Shown here: piece by piece, positions 46,030 to 54,827 of the stretch
Numbering within the stretch: the first letter of the stretch is position 1
Layout: every line of letters begins with the position of its first letter
Origin: Streptomyces kaniharaensis
GTDB taxonomy: Bacteria > Actinomycetota > Actinomycetes > Streptomycetales > Streptomycetaceae
Length of the DNA stretch: 64,000 nt
Direction of reading: 5' to 3'
NCBI RefSeq assembly: GCF_009569385.1
Contig: NZ_WBOF01000001.1
Coordinates: 4,164,001-4,228,000, forward strand
Made by a program: the position numbers and the translations under genes
Notes under the pieces: model-generated
Told to the model about the DNA's origin: nothing
What the model saw: only the letters and a program-made list of their open reading frames with translations
Database searches by the model: none

Positions 46030-48162
46030 GTGACCGCCATGAGGCCACCACAGGCCATGCCGGCCGAGAGCGTGGTCGGCGCGCCGCGACCGGTCGGCCG
46101 TTCCGACCAGGTCCCGGCGGGCGGACCCGCGGGCACACCCGGCGGGCCGGGCCGGCCCGCTGCTCCGCTGCGGCCGCAGCCCGTCGCCGTCCATCACGAG
46201 GTGCTCTGCGTCAACGCCCCCGCGATGGCCGCCTCCGGACCGGACGGTCAGCTGCGCGGCCACGGGCTGCACGGCTTCTACCGCAACGGCGTCCGGGTGC
46301 TGGCCAGAATGGAGCTGCGCCTCGGCGGCATGGAACCGCTGCCGCTCCAGGGCACCCTGACCAGCACGGCCCAGGCCCGCTTCCTCGGCGCCGTCCGCCT
46401 CCCCGGCGACCTCGACCCGGACCCGGCGCTCACCGTCGAACGGCTGCGTCACGCGGACGGCGTGGAGACGGTGATCGTGCGCAACACCGGCACCCGTCCC
46501 GCCCGGCTGCCACTGGAGATCGCCCTCGGCACCGACCTGGGCCCGGTGGCCGAGATCGCCGCCGGGCACCGCCCGCCGGACCTGCCGGGCCAGGTGCAGT
46601 CGGCCGGCCTGCGCTGGGCAGGTCCGGCGCACACCGCGGTGGTCGGCGCCAAGCCGTCGCCGCACGCCGTCCTGGCCGGCGCCGGGGTGCTGCGCTGGGA
46701 CCTGGAGGTGCAGCCCGGTGCCCGCTGGTCGGTCGAGCTGCGCGCCGAACTGGAGAGCACCAGCCCCGGCCCGCGCCCGCCGGGCGGACGGGGCACAGGC
46801 GTGCCGCTGCCCTGGTCCGAACCGGAGGTCCGCAGCGACGACGCCCGGGCCGCGATGCTGGTCACCCGCTCCCTCGACGCCCTCGGCGGGCTGCTGTTCG
46901 CCGATCCGGACCGCCCGACCGACCTCTACCCGGCCTCCGGCGCGCCCTGGCGCTTCGGCCTCGCCCCGGCCGACGCGCTCTGGGCTGCCCGCCTGACGCT
47001 GCCGCTCGGCACCCGGCTCGCAGCCGGCACCCTCCGGGCGCTGGCCCGCCGTCAGCAGCTCACCGCTGCCCCGGGCCGCATCGGGGGCCTGCTGCCCGGC
47101 GCCCTCCGGCACGGCGGTCCCGAGCTGCCGCCCACCTGCACCGCCACCGAGGCCACCCTCCTGTTCGTCACGGTGCTGGCCGAGGCCTGGCGCTGGGGCC
47201 TGCCCCACAACGAGGTCGCCGACCTGCTCCCGGCTGCCGAGCGGGCCCTCGCCGCCCTCCGCGAGGGCTTGGCCGACGGCTTCGTCACCGACCTGAGCCG
47301 CCCGGCGGAGGACCGCGCCGCCCATCCGGTGGCCGCCCGCGCCGAGGTCCAGGCCCAGGCACACCGCGCCGCCCTCCACGGCGCCGAGCTGCTGGAGGCC
47401 TTCGGCCGCCCCGGCGCCGAGGAGTGGCGCGACTGGGCCGCCGAGCTGCGCGGGCAATTCCGCGCACGGTTCTGGGTCGACGACCTCTCCGGCGGCCGGC
47501 CCGCCGCCGGCCTCGCCCCGGGCGGCCAGCCGCTCCCGACCGTCACCTCCTCGCTCGTCCACCTGCTCGACACCGGGCTGGCCGGCGAGGGCGGCCGGCA
47601 CGAGAGCCTTCTCGACCGCGAACAGACCCGGCTGCTCGCCCAGCGGCTGGTCGCACCGGAGCTGGACAGCGGCTGGGGCCTGCGCACGCTCAGCGCCAAG
47701 TCGCCGCGCTTCAACCCGCTCGGCCACCGCGGAGGCGCGGTGCGGGTGCACGAGACCGCACTCGCGATCGCCGGCCTCGCCGCGGCCGGCCACGAGAACG
47801 AGGCCGGCACCCTGCTGGAGGGCCTGCTCGCCGCGGCCACCCACTTCGACGGGCGACTGCCCGAGATGTACGCGGGCGAGCAGCGCGCCCCCGGCTGCCC
47901 ACCCGTCCCGCATCCGGCCGCCTGCCGCCCGGCGGCGGTCTCGGCGGCCGGCGCCGTGCACGCCGTCTTCGCCCTCGCCGGTATCCGTCCCGACGTCCCG
48001 GGCGGCCGGGTCCTGGTCCGCGCGGCCAGCACCGCACCCCTCGGCGAGCTGGAACTGACCGGCCTTCGCGTCGCCGGAGAACCGTTCTCCGTCCGGGTGA
48101 GCCGCATCGGCGTGGCCATGGTCGAGGAGGCCCCCGCCGCCCTCCAGCTGGTCGCCCGCTGA
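46030..48162 (+). CDS. Glycogen debranching N-terminal-domain protein
   Basis: A 710-residue protein with a short Pro-rich N-terminus, then a beta-rich domain starting HHEVLCVNAPAMAASGPDGQLRGHGLHGFYRNGVRVLARMELRLGG (residues about 57-100), typical of the glycogen debranching N-terminal (GDE_N_bis) group. An (alpha/alpha)6-type region follows, with GLHG-like and WGLRTLSAKSPRFNPLGHRGGAVRVHETALAIAGL near residues 550-590. It resembles amylo-alpha-1,6-glucosidase-like proteins; exact activity is uncertain. The GTG at 46030 follows GGAGGAGAG. It appears monocistronic. No signal peptide is seen, so it is cytoplasmic. Confidence 0.82.
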   Translation: MTAMRPPQAMPAESVVGAPRPVGRSDQVPAGGPAGTPGGPGRPAAPLRPQPVAVHHEVLCVNAPAMAASGPDGQLRGHGLHGFYRNGVRVLARMELRLGGMEPLPLQGTLTSTAQARFLGAVRLPGDLDPDPALTVERLRHADGVETVIVRNTGTRPARLPLEIALGTDLGPVAEIAAGHRPPDLPGQVQSAGLRWAGPAHTAVVGAKPSPHAVLAGAGVLRWDLEVQPGARWSVELRAELESTSPGPRPPGGRGTGVPLPWSEPEVRSDDARAAMLVTRSLDALGGLLFADPDRPTDLYPASGAPWRFGLAPADALWAARLTLPLGTRLAAGTLRALARRQQLTAAPGRIGGLLPGALRHGGPELPPTCTATEATLLFVTVLAEAWRWGLPHNEVADLLPAAERALAALREGLADGFVTDLSRPAEDRAAHPVAARAEVQAQAHRAALHGAELLEAFGRPGAEEWRDWAAELRGQFRARFWVDDLSGGRPAAGLAPGGQPLPTVTSSLVHLLDTGLAGEGGRHESLLDREQTRLLAQRLVAPELDSGWGLRTLSAKSPRFNPLGHRGGAVRVHETALAIAGLAAAGHENEAGTLLEGLLAAATHFDGRLPEMYAGEQRAPGCPPVPHPAACRPAAVSAAGAVHAVFALAGIRPDVPGGRVLVRAASTAPLGELELTGLRVAGEPFSVRVSRIGVAMVEEAPAALQLVAR

Positions 48163-48254
48163 CCCCCTCCCGGGGTGGACCCTGCCCGGCCGGGCCTGCC
48201 CAGGCTCCGCCCCCGGCTACGCTGAGGCACTGCTCGTACACGGGTCTGTGCTTA

Positions 48255-48280
48255 TCGTCAGAGAGACGACTATGATCGTC
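48255..48280 (+). promoter_or_regulatory. TCGTC/GACGA inverted repeats at the NUDIX regulator start
   Basis: TCGTC (48255-48259), GACGA (48265-48269) and TCGTC (48276-48280) alternate, giving two overlapping inverted repeats with 5- and 6-base spacers. They lie just upstream of, or overlap, the candidate start codons. Autoregulation by the winged helix is inferred. Confidence 0.5.
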
Positions 48281-48283
48281 ACC

Positions 48284-49042
48284 ATGTCGCGCTATGACCC
48301 GTCGGCCTTTCCCCCGTTCGCTGTCACGGTAGACCTGGTGGTGCTGACGGTGCGCGACCACGCGCTGTGTGCGCTGCTGGTCAGACGAGGCGAGCCGCCG
48401 TTCCAGGGGTACTGGGCGCTGCCCGGAGGGTTCGTCCGGCCGGACGAGGGGCTGGCCGAGGCGGCCTCCCGGGAACTGGCCGAGGAGACGGGGCTGCGAG
48501 CGCACTCCGCGCCCGGCCACGACGCGGCCGGGCCGGGGGCGGCCGGCGCCCACCTGGAGCAGCTCGCCACGTACGGGCACCCGCAACGCGATCCCCGGAT
48601 GCGGGTGGTCAGCGTCGCCTACCTCGTCCTCGCCCCCGACTTGCCGACACCCCGCGCGGGCGGCGACGCCAGCAGTGCCCGCTGGGCGCCGGTCGCCGAA
48701 CTGCTCGGCCAGGCCCCGGCCGACGGCGTCCCGCTCGCCTTCGACCACGGCCTGATCCTCGCCGACGGCGTGGAACGCGCCCGCTCCAAGATCGAGTACT
48801 CCTCGCTCGCCACCGCCTTCTGTCCGACCGAGTTCACCGTCGGCGAGCTGCGCCGGGTCTACGAGGCGGTCTGGGGCGTGGCCCTGGATCCGCGGAACTT
48901 CCACCGCAAGGTCACCGGCACCCCCGGCTTCCTGCTGCCCTCCGGCGGTACGACGACCCGTCAGGGAGGGCGCCCGGCACAGCTCTTCACGGCGGGCGGC
49001 GCGACCGTCCTCAACCCGCCCATGCTGCGCCCGGAGTCCTGA
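48284..49042 (+). CDS. NrtR-like NUDIX domain / winged-helix protein
   Basis: A 252-residue protein: a NUDIX domain (residues about 8-150) followed by a winged helix (CPTEFTVGELRRVYEAVWGVALDPRNFHRKVTG). The NUDIX box GGFVRPDEGLAEAASRELAEETGL has all catalytic residues, so it could still hydrolyse nucleotides. NrtR proteins of this layout sense ADP-ribose and control NAD metabolism. Here no NAD gene is adjacent. The ATG at 48284 (MSRYDPSAFPP) matches the family start, but ATG at 48272 and GTG at 48248 are in frame. Inverted TCGTC/GACGA repeats directly overlap this start region, suggesting autoregulation. Confidence 0.8.
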   Translation: MSRYDPSAFPPFAVTVDLVVLTVRDHALCALLVRRGEPPFQGYWALPGGFVRPDEGLAEAASRELAEETGLRAHSAPGHDAAGPGAAGAHLEQLATYGHPQRDPRMRVVSVAYLVLAPDLPTPRAGGDASSARWAPVAELLGQAPADGVPLAFDHGLILADGVERARSKIEYSSLATAFCPTEFTVGELRRVYEAVWGVALDPRNFHRKVTGTPGFLLPSGGTTTRQGGRPAQLFTAGGATVLNPPMLRPES

Positions 49043-49259
49043 CCCCGCGAAGCTCACGAACTCGGCAGAACCCACGAAACCCCGAATCGCAGGATCGGAT
49101 TGTCCCCTGATCGGGTGAGGTGGGCGGCCGCCGGGCCCGTGCCGCTCCCGTAATGCCCGGAATCTCCGTCACCGCCCCCTAGTGTGCTGGCGCGGGGCCG
49201 TGCGGGCACGGTCCCGTTCCGCGTGGAGCAGGCGGCCGAGGGCATGGGAGCAGGCAGCG

Positions 49260-50546
49260 ATGATCCAGATCACCGGACTGACCAAGGTCCGCGGCAAGGG
49301 CGCCCCGCCCGCCGTGCTGGACCTGACCTTCGACGCTCGGCCCGGCATGGTGACGGCGCTGCTCGGCCCCGAGGGCGCCGGCAAGTCCACCGCGCTGCGC
49401 CTGATGCTCGAGCTCGAACGCGGCCAGGGCGTCACGCTCTTCGACGGCCGCACCTATCGCCGCCTGCGCCGCCCCGAACGCGAGGTCGGCGTGCTGCTGC
49501 CCGCCCCGGGAGAGGGCCCGGCCGCCCTGGCCGGACACCCTGGGCGCAAGGCGCGCAGCCACCTGCGGATGCTCGCGGCGGCCGTCGGCGTGCCCGCCCG
49601 GCGGGCCGACGATCTGCTGGAACAGACCCGGCTGGCGGCCGTCGCCGGGCAGCGGCTGCGCGCCTTCTCACCGGGCATGCACCGGCGGCTGGCGCTGGCC
49701 GCCGCCCTCCTCGGCGACCCCGGCACGCTGGTCCTGGACGCGCCGACCGAGGGCCTGTCACCGCGCAACGTCGAGTGGTTCCACTGCTTCCTGCGCTCCT
49801 TCGGCGTCGCGGGCGGGACGGTTCTGGTGACCACCCGTACCCCGCAGGAGGCGGCGCAGCTGGCCGACCGCGTGATCACGCTGGACCGGGGCAGGATGGT
49901 GGCCGACCAGCACGTGGCGGAGTTCCGCCGCACCCGGCTCTGCCCCGAAGTGTCCGTCCGCGGACCGCAGATGGCACGGCTCGCCGATGTGCTGGTCAGC
50001 CAGGGCGCCCAGGTGCGCCGGGACGGCGGCGCCGGCCTCGCGGTGGTGGGCGTCGGCCGCAGCGAGATCGGTGAACTCGCCTACCGCCACGGCATCTTGC
50101 TGCACGAGCTGGCCGACCGGGTGGTCGAGCAGCCCGCGCCGACGGCCGCCCTACCGGTCTCCTCGGGTCGCTCCGGCCACGTCAGGGTGTATGTGCAGCC
50201 GGCCCCGGAGCGGGGCGTTGACCGGGCTGGAGCGCCGGTCGAGCCTGTCGTCCCCAGACCGCAGGAGGACGGCACCCTGCCCGCAAGGACCCTGCCCGTC
50301 CTCTCCGCCGCAACCGCACTCTCCGCGCTCGCCGTCGTCGAACCCGAGCCCTACGGCAGCGCGGACGCCACCCCGACGGTGGCCGTGGACCGCCTCTTCC
50401 GCGACGGTCCTGTCGCCTCGCGCCGACCGGCCTCCGACGACCTCCTGGCCGACGACACCATGCGTCTCGGCAGCCTCGGCCGCCTCATGCCGAACGCGGC
50501 CCCGGCCGCCGCCCCCGCGACCCCCGACGACCACCGGAGCGAGTGA
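49260..50546 (+). CDS. ABC transporter ATP-binding protein with long C-terminal tail
   Basis: A 428-residue ATPase of the ABC-2 exporter type. Walker A is LLGPEGAGKSTALRL near residue 36, the signature is degenerate (FSPGMHRRLALA), Walker B is TLVLDAPTEG near 160 and the switch is VTTRTPQEA. The ATPase core ends near residue 230; the rest includes a domain (VSVRGPQMARLADVL..) and a Pro/Ala-rich tail of about 150 residues. The start is ATG 49260. The permease gene follows 3 bases after the stop, so the two form a unit, probably an exporter or a membrane-remodelling system. Confidence 0.84.
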   Translation: MIQITGLTKVRGKGAPPAVLDLTFDARPGMVTALLGPEGAGKSTALRLMLELERGQGVTLFDGRTYRRLRRPEREVGVLLPAPGEGPAALAGHPGRKARSHLRMLAAAVGVPARRADDLLEQTRLAAVAGQRLRAFSPGMHRRLALAAALLGDPGTLVLDAPTEGLSPRNVEWFHCFLRSFGVAGGTVLVTTRTPQEAAQLADRVITLDRGRMVADQHVAEFRRTRLCPEVSVRGPQMARLADVLVSQGAQVRRDGGAGLAVVGVGRSEIGELAYRHGILLHELADRVVEQPAPTAALPVSSGRSGHVRVYVQPAPERGVDRAGAPVEPVVPRPQEDGTLPARTLPVLSAATALSALAVVEPEPYGSADATPTVAVDRLFRDGPVASRRPASDDLLADDTMRLGSLGRLMPNAAPAAAPATPDDHRSE

Positions 50547-50549
50547 ACC

Positions 50550-51455
50550 GTGCGTGTTCTGGCCTACGAGCTGCGCCGACTGCGCGGCCTCCGCTCCACC
50601 TGGCTGCTTCTCGCCGCCGTGCTGCTGTGCGACGCCGCCGCGGCCGCCGTCCTGGCGAGCCAGACGCCCGCGGGCCCGCTGGCCGGTCCGGCGGGGGTGC
50701 GGCTGCTGACCGCCGCCGTCCCGCTGGTGCCGCTGCCCTTCGCGGCGCTCGGGGCCGGTGTGCTGGGCGCCCTCTCGTACGGGCACGAGGTGCGCAACCC
50801 GGGGCTGCCGGCCTCGCACGTGTCGTACTCGCGCCGGGTGCGGCTGCTGCTGGCCAAGCTGCTGGTGATCGGCCCGGTGGCGGGGGCGTTGGCGCTGACC
50901 ACCTTGCTGTTCGACACGGTGGCCGTGCACCTCGCGCTGCCGGCCGGGGTGACGGTGGCGGCCTGGTGGCAGCCGTCCGCGCTGTCGGGTGGGGTGTCCG
51001 GGGTTCTGGCCGGCGCCGGGCTGTCCGGACTCGCCGATCTGCCGGGCGCGTTCGCCCCGGTGGCACTGGCTGCGGGGCACGGGGTGCCGGCCGCACTGCT
51101 GGCCTTCGTCGTGCTGACCGTGGTGGCGGGCTGGACCGGGGTGCTGACGGCGTCGGTGACCCGCAGCGCCGCGGCCGGGGTGCTGGTGCTGTGCGCGCTG
51201 CCGCCGCTGCTGGAGTCGGGCGTGGCACTGCTGCTGCGGCAGACCGGCACGCCGTGGCCGACCCGGGCGGCCGAGCTGCTGCCGTTCCAGTCCGGTGTCG
51301 AGTGGGCGTACGGATGGGTGTACGGCGGGGACCGGCGGGCGGTGCCCGGGGGTGCCGCGCTGACCGATCCGGCCCTGCTTGCCACGGTGGCGGCGCCGGC
51401 CGCCGTCCTGCTGCTGGTGGCCTTGCTGGTGCAGGCCCGCCGCCGTGCGCTGTGA
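50550..51455 (+). CDS. ABC transporter permease (ABC-2 type)
   Basis: A 301-residue membrane protein encoded 3 bases after the ATPase gene. Six hydrophobic segments are visible, from LLAAVLLCDAAAAAVLA (about residues 18-36) to VAAPAAVLLLVALLVQARRRAL at the C-terminus. A short cytoplasmic start (VRVLAYELRRLRGLRSTWLL) is typical of ABC-2 permeases. The start is GTG 50550. The stop codon forms part of a 13-base tandem repeat. Confidence 0.84.
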   Translation: MRVLAYELRRLRGLRSTWLLLAAVLLCDAAAAAVLASQTPAGPLAGPAGVRLLTAAVPLVPLPFAALGAGVLGALSYGHEVRNPGLPASHVSYSRRVRLLLAKLLVIGPVAGALALTTLLFDTVAVHLALPAGVTVAAWWQPSALSGGVSGVLAGAGLSGLADLPGAFAPVALAAGHGVPAALLAFVVLTVVAGWTGVLTASVTRSAAAGVLVLCALPPLLESGVALLLRQTGTPWPTRAAELLPFQSGVEWAYGWVYGGDRRAVPGGAALTDPALLATVAAPAAVLLLVALLVQARRRAL

Positions 51456-51496
51456 CGCCCGGTCCTGACGCCCGGTCCTGACGCCCGGTCCTGACG
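51453..51496 (+). repeat. 13-bp tandem repeat beginning at a stop codon
   Basis: Three exact copies of TGACGCCCGGTCC (51453-51491) plus TGACG. The first copy begins with the permease stop codon TGA (51453-51455), so each later copy carries another in-register or out-of-register TGA. Confidence 0.92.
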
Positions 51497-51654
51497 GACG
51501 GGCACCGTCCCGAACCACCAAGATCGACCGGCGTGACCGTAATGCGTGGTTCTTCCTGATAAGAAGTCAATCATCCAGTCACGGTCGATCACCCTTTCGT
51601 GTGCTTTTCACGAGAATTCTCAAGCTGCGCCTGCCGATCGCCGACAAAGGACCT

Positions 51655-52533
51655 GTGAGTACCCTTGCGCACCCCACGATGACCCCCGCCCGTTCCGCCG
51701 AAGGGCCCATCCACGGCCCCGGCGACCTCGACCGCTTCTCGTACGCCGACCGGCCGACCCCGCCGGCGCCCCGCTGGGAGGGTGCCGAGTCCGAGCTCGC
51801 CCGGGTCGGCCGCAAGACCACCAGCAGCCGCGGTCGCGGTCTGCACGGCCAGCTGGTCCAGCAGCTCGGCCAGATGATCGTCTCCGGCGACCTCGGTGCC
51901 GACCGCCCGCTGGTGCCCGAGGAGATCGGCCAGCGGTTCGAGGTCTCCCGCACCGTCGTGCGCGAGTCGCTGCGCGTGCTGGAGGCCAAGGGCCTGGTCA
52001 GCGCCCGGCCGAACGTCGGCACCCGGGTCCGCCCGGTCGGCGACTGGAACCTGCTGGACCCGGACATCATCGAGTGGCGCGCCTTCGGCCCGCAGCGGGA
52101 CGAGCAGCGCCGGGAGCTGTTCGAGCTGCGCTGGGCGATCGAGCCGCTGGCCGCCCGGCTGGCCGCCGGCCACGGCCGGGAGGACGTCCAGCAGCGGCTG
52201 GTCGAGCTGGTCGAGATCATGAGCCACGCCGCCGCCCAGGCCGACCTCTCCACCTACACCCGGGCCGACGCCGAGCTGCACGGGCTGGTCCTGCAGATGG
52301 CCGGCAACCGGATGCTGGAGCACCTGTCCGGGATCGTCTCCTGCGCGCTCCAGGTGTCGGGCGGCCCGGCGACCTCGTGCGAGCGGCCCTCCGAGGCCTC
52401 GGTCAGTCTGCACGCGCGACTGGTGGACGCGCTCGGCACCGGCGACGGCACCGCGGGCGAGGTCGCGATGCGGGCGCTGCTCACCGTCCACCCCGAGATC
52501 GAGCCGTCCGTCCCGGCCCCCCGGGAGCACTGA
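51655..52533 (+). CDS. FadR-type GntR-family transcriptional regulator
   Basis: A 292-residue regulator of the FadR group. The winged helix is LHGQLVQQLGQMIVSGDLGADRPLVPEEIGQRFEVSRTVVRESLRVLEAKGLVSARPNVGTRV near residues 62-125, followed by an FCD ligand domain (WRAFGPQRDEQRRELFELRWAIEPLAARLAA..ADAELHGLVLQMAGNRML). The first 60 residues are a low-complexity arm. I chose the GTG at 51655 with AAAGGA just upstream; a GTG at 51601 is possible. FadR proteins often sense acyl-CoA or sugar acids; here the target is unknown. Directly upstream of hrdB in the core order. Confidence 0.87.
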   Translation: MSTLAHPTMTPARSAEGPIHGPGDLDRFSYADRPTPPAPRWEGAESELARVGRKTTSSRGRGLHGQLVQQLGQMIVSGDLGADRPLVPEEIGQRFEVSRTVVRESLRVLEAKGLVSARPNVGTRVRPVGDWNLLDPDIIEWRAFGPQRDEQRRELFELRWAIEPLAARLAAGHGREDVQQRLVELVEIMSHAAAQADLSTYTRADAELHGLVLQMAGNRMLEHLSGIVSCALQVSGGPATSCERPSEASVSLHARLVDALGTGDGTAGEVAMRALLTVHPEIEPSVPAPREH

Positions 52534-52974
52534 GCGGTCTGGTTCGCCCCGCCGGCCCACGGCCCTCCGGCTGCACCACCCGGTGCGGCGGGAGGGCCGT
52601 CCTGTCGGATCAGGCCGTCCGCAGCGCTCCTCGATGCGGCTCGTCATGGGCATGCCGGCCGGTTTCGGCGCGAGTGCGCGATGATGGATGCCGGCCCTCG
52701 GGCCGCGGGCGCCGAGCGGTGTGACCCGCGACACGAAGGCCATGCGTAACACTTGACGAGTAGCAGCGATGTGTCCTGAGCGGAAGCAGCTCCGGAATAC
52801 TCCAGCACGCCAGACGGCTGTGTTGGTCCGCGGCGCTGCTGCCGTCCTGCAAACCCAGTCCTCAAGCCCGAGTCGGTCGGAATCGACACCGCGCGCCCGG
52901 CGTGCGATCTCCTTCCCCGCCCGCTCGGGCGGCCGGTACGGGTTCGAGTCCACTCATCGTCCGAGAGGTTGTTC
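52534..52974. other. hrdB upstream region
   Basis: About 440 bases. It begins with a hairpin at 52559-52600. Downstream of it a TTGACG (52753-52758) could be a -35 element, but no well-spaced -10 is clear. GGAAT at 52879-52883 followed 18 bases later by GTG (52902-52904) only partly resembles a sigma-R promoter. No gene is seen. Confidence 0.5.
52559..52600 (+). terminator. Hairpin after the GntR gene
   Basis: ACGGCCCTCC pairs perfectly with GGAGGGCCGT, with an inner GCACC/GGTGC helix. It is 26 bases after the stop. No T-run follows. Confidence 0.65.
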
Positions 52975-54627
52975 GTGTCGGCCAGCACATCCCGTTCGCT
53001 TCCCCCCGAGATCGCCGAGTCCGCGGCTCTGCTGGCGCTCATCGAGCGGGGCAAGGCCCAGGGGCAGATCGCCGGTGACGACGTGCGCCAGGCGTTCGAG
53101 GCGGACCAGATCCCGGTCACCAAGTGGAAGAACGTCATGCGCAGCCTCAATCAGGTGCTGATCGAGGAGGGGGTGGACCTCATGGTCAGCGCGGCCGAGC
53201 CGGCCGGCGCCAAGCGCAAGAGCGTTGCTGCCAAGAGCCCCGCCAAGCGCACCGCCACCAAGGCTGTCACCACCCGGACCCCGGCCGCCCCGGCGGCCCC
53301 GACCAAGCCGCCCGTGCGCATCGCGCCCGGCGCGCCCGTCGCGGCCCCGGCCGTGGCGGCTGCCGCCGCCGCGCCGGCCCCCACGGTGTCCGCCGACATC
53401 ACCGCCGGCGAGACGACCACGGTCGTCGCCGAGGTGAAGGCGGCGCCGGCGAAGAAGGCGGCTCCCGCCAAGAAGGCCGTGGCCAAGAAGGCCGCACCCG
53501 CCAAGAAGACCGCCGCCAAGAAGACCACCACCGCCAAGGCCGCCAAGGGCGGCGAGGAGGAGCTGCTCGGCGAGGAGGAGCTGCTCGACGACGCGGCCCT
53601 GCCCGGTGACAAGGCCGGTGCCGAGACCGAGGCCGGCCCGGAGGAGGAGTCGGAGGGCTTCGTCCTCTCCGACGACGACGAGGACGACGCGCCGGCCCAG
53701 CAGGTCGCCGTCGCCGGTGCCACCGCCGACCCGGTCAAGGACTACCTGAAGCAGATCGGCAAGGTCCCGCTGCTCAACGCCGAGCAGGAGGTCGAGCTCG
53801 CCAAGCGCATCGAGGCCGGCCTGTTCGCCGAGGACAAGCTCTCCGCCGCCGACAAGCTCGCCCCGAAGCTCAAGCGCGAGCTGGAGATCATCGCCGAGGA
53901 CGGCCGCCGCGCCAAGAACCACCTGCTGGAGGCCAACCTCCGTCTGGTGGTCTCGCTGGCCAAGCGCTACACCGGCCGCGGCATGCTCTTCCTGGACCTG
54001 ATCCAGGAGGGCAACCTCGGTCTGATCCGTGCGGTCGAGAAGTTCGACTACACCAAGGGCTACAAGTTCTCCACCTACGCCACGTGGTGGATCCGCCAGG
54101 CGATCACCCGCGCGATGGCCGACCAGGCCCGCACCATCCGTATCCCGGTGCACATGGTCGAGGTCATCAACAAGCTGGCCCGCGTCCAGCGCCAGATGCT
54201 CCAGGACCTGGGCCGCGAGCCCACCCCGGAGGAGCTGGCCAAGGAGCTCGACATGACCCCCGAGAAGGTCATCGAGGTCCAGAAGTACGGCCGCGAGCCG
54301 ATCTCGCTGCACACCCCGCTGGGCGAGGACGGCGACAGCGAGTTCGGTGACCTGATCGAGGACTCCGAGGCGGTCGTTCCGGCCGACGCGGTCTCCTTCA
54401 CCCTGCTCCAGGAGCAGCTGCACTCGGTGCTGGACACCCTGTCCGAGCGCGAGGCCGGTGTGGTCTCGATGCGCTTCGGCCTGACGGACGGTCAGCCGAA
54501 GACGCTCGACGAGATCGGCAAGGTGTACGGGGTCACCCGTGAGCGCATCCGCCAGATCGAGTCGAAGACCATGTCGAAGCTGCGCCACCCGTCGCGGTCC
54601 CAGGTGCTGCGCGACTACCTGGACTGA
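52975..54627 (+). CDS. hrdB: Principal RNA polymerase sigma factor HrdB
   Basis: Essential sigma-70 factor for vegetative transcription. The N-terminal SASTSRSLPPEIAESAALLALIERGKAQGQIAGDD is the HrdB region 1.1-type start; the GTG at 52975 with GAGAGG upstream sets it there. A Lys/Ala-rich insert spans about residues 75-200 (AAKSPAKRTATKAV, then AKKAAPAKK repeats) before the conserved core: region 2 (FDYTKGYKFSTYATWWIRQAITRAMADQARTIRIPVHM), region 3, and region 4 (VTRERIRQIESKTMSKLRHPSRSQVLRDYLD). The C-terminal 340 residues are nearly identical to known streptomycete HrdB. Product 550 residues. Confidence 0.98.
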   Translation: MSASTSRSLPPEIAESAALLALIERGKAQGQIAGDDVRQAFEADQIPVTKWKNVMRSLNQVLIEEGVDLMVSAAEPAGAKRKSVAAKSPAKRTATKAVTTRTPAAPAAPTKPPVRIAPGAPVAAPAVAAAAAAPAPTVSADITAGETTTVVAEVKAAPAKKAAPAKKAVAKKAAPAKKTAAKKTTTAKAAKGGEEELLGEEELLDDAALPGDKAGAETEAGPEEESEGFVLSDDDEDDAPAQQVAVAGATADPVKDYLKQIGKVPLLNAEQEVELAKRIEAGLFAEDKLSAADKLAPKLKRELEIIAEDGRRAKNHLLEANLRLVVSLAKRYTGRGMLFLDLIQEGNLGLIRAVEKFDYTKGYKFSTYATWWIRQAITRAMADQARTIRIPVHMVEVINKLARVQRQMLQDLGREPTPEELAKELDMTPEKVIEVQKYGREPISLHTPLGEDGDSEFGDLIEDSEAVVPADAVSFTLLQEQLHSVLDTLSEREAGVVSMRFGLTDGQPKTLDEIGKVYGVTRERIRQIESKTMSKLRHPSRSQVLRDYLD

Positions 54628-54652
54628 TCCGGTTACGGCGGACAGTCGCACA

Positions 54653-54684
54653 GAAGGCCCGGAGCCCCACGGCTCCGGGCCTTC
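54653..54684 (+). terminator. Strong hairpin terminator after hrdB
   Basis: A perfect 14-bp stem (GAAGGCCCGGAGCC and its complement), loop CCAC, followed by TCT. It begins 26 bases after the hrdB stop. Confidence 0.88.
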
Positions 54685-54827
54685 TCTGCCGTCTGTGTCC
54701 GGGCGTGTCAGCGTCCGGGTGGCGGTTGTCGCTCGTCCGGGTGGCGATGCGGCGGGAAGCGGTCGCACAGCGTAGTTGGTCACCTACGCTGTGCCGGTTG
54801 CCTGCTGCCGAGCCAACTGGAGACACG

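Noticed and set aside
52879..52904. Sigma-R promoter for hrdB
   Set aside because: GGAAT is followed at 18 bases by GTG rather than GTT, so the match is incomplete.
52928..52960. GGTTCGAGTCC resembling a tRNA T-loop upstream of hrdB
   Set aside because: The flanking bases do not form a T stem, and there is no acceptor, D or anticodon stem around it.
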